The notes beneath the pieces are model-generated. The model ran no database searches. It was not told the DNA's origin and saw nothing but the letters and a program-made list of their open reading frames with translations. A stretch of DNA of 64,000 nt, taken from assembly GCA_963803495.1 (NCBI GenBank), contig CAWDMP010000002.1, forward strand, positions 1,054,001-1,118,000. Direction: 5' to 3'. Of the stretch, positions 63,959 to 64,000 are shown piece after piece; position 1 is the first letter of the stretch; every line of letters starts with the position of its first letter. The position numbers and the translations under genes are program-made. This DNA is from Persicitalea sp963803495. GTDB taxonomy: Bacteria > Bacteroidota > Bacteroidia > Cytophagales > Spirosomataceae.

Positions 63959-64000
63959 GGTCGGACAGGCGCACCTGCAAACCTGTGTGTCCGCCTAACG

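Noticed and set aside
1..64000. tRNA or rRNA genes
   Set aside because: I looked for cloverleaf-like and conserved rRNA segments in the gaps and saw none. A covariance-model search would settle it.

Overview
The window looks like a chromosomal piece of a Bacteroidota bacterium, probably order Cytophagales (Spirosomataceae/Dyadobacter-Runella-like). I infer this from two large TonB-dependent receptors with carboxypeptidase-regulatory N-termini, many Tat-exported or lipoprotein Gfo/Idh oxidoreductases, ThuA/sugar-dehydrogenase-like propeller proteins, DUF6089, DUF547 and DUF2807 proteins, and a TATACTTTG-type promoter. Base composition is GC-moderate. I see no tRNA, rRNA, CRISPR array, insertion sequence or prophage.

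Layout. 1-3.4 kb: alpha-glucan uptake and use (partial gene, SLC45-type transporter, glucan-phosphorylase-like enzyme). 3.5-8.2 kb: a leftward operon of TIM-barrel protein, cytochrome c/propeller protein and enolase-superfamily enzyme. 8.3-20.2 kb: MOSC protein, SUMF1-sialidase fusion, TonB receptor, a 1206-residue ThuA-to-cupredoxin protein, a Gfo/Idh plus epimerase pair, and a DUF547 lipoprotein. 20.3-29.6 kb: Gfo/Idh enzymes, an Rpn-type nuclease, an N-acetylglucosamine operon (nagP-nagB-nagA), a collapsed VapBC-like pair and a second DUF547 protein. 29.8-43.5 kb: sensor kinase, signal peptidase I, AIM24-family protein, nucleoside hydrolase, TonB receptor, gltX, an exported methyltransferase-like protein, RidA, a glycosyltransferase and an SRPBCC protein.

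43.7-53.9 kb is the most unusual part. Seven co-directional genes encode a VWA-like lipoprotein, a small membrane protein, a tubulin/FtsZ-like GTPase, an 1158-residue protein with a C-terminal actin/Hsp70 ATPase, a coiled-coil protein, and a MotA/ZorA-like channel subunit with a long coiled-coil tail next to a MotB/ZorB-like partner. I know no named system with this combination. It could be an envelope-spanning, ion-driven machine tied to two cytoskeletal-type NTPases, and a defence role is one possibility. Its spacers hold large inverted tandem-repeat hairpins.

53.9-64 kb: a decayed acetyltransferase, an acyl-CoA thioesterase, the molybdenum hydroxylase pair iorAB bracketed by DUF6089 sequences, a degenerate nucleotidyltransferase, a PadR-PspC-DUF2807 envelope-stress type cluster, and dihydrofolate reductase.

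Caution on quality: about 40 single-base frameshifts and one in-frame stop interrupt otherwise well-conserved genes. They are clustered (about 4.7-7.0, 21-30, 45-54 and 54-61 kb) while two 13-kb stretches have none. Most sit in short base runs and both sides keep the family sequence, so local sequencing error is more likely than decay for most of them. True decay is likely for the acetyltransferase, the VapC remnant and the 54.9-kb fragments.
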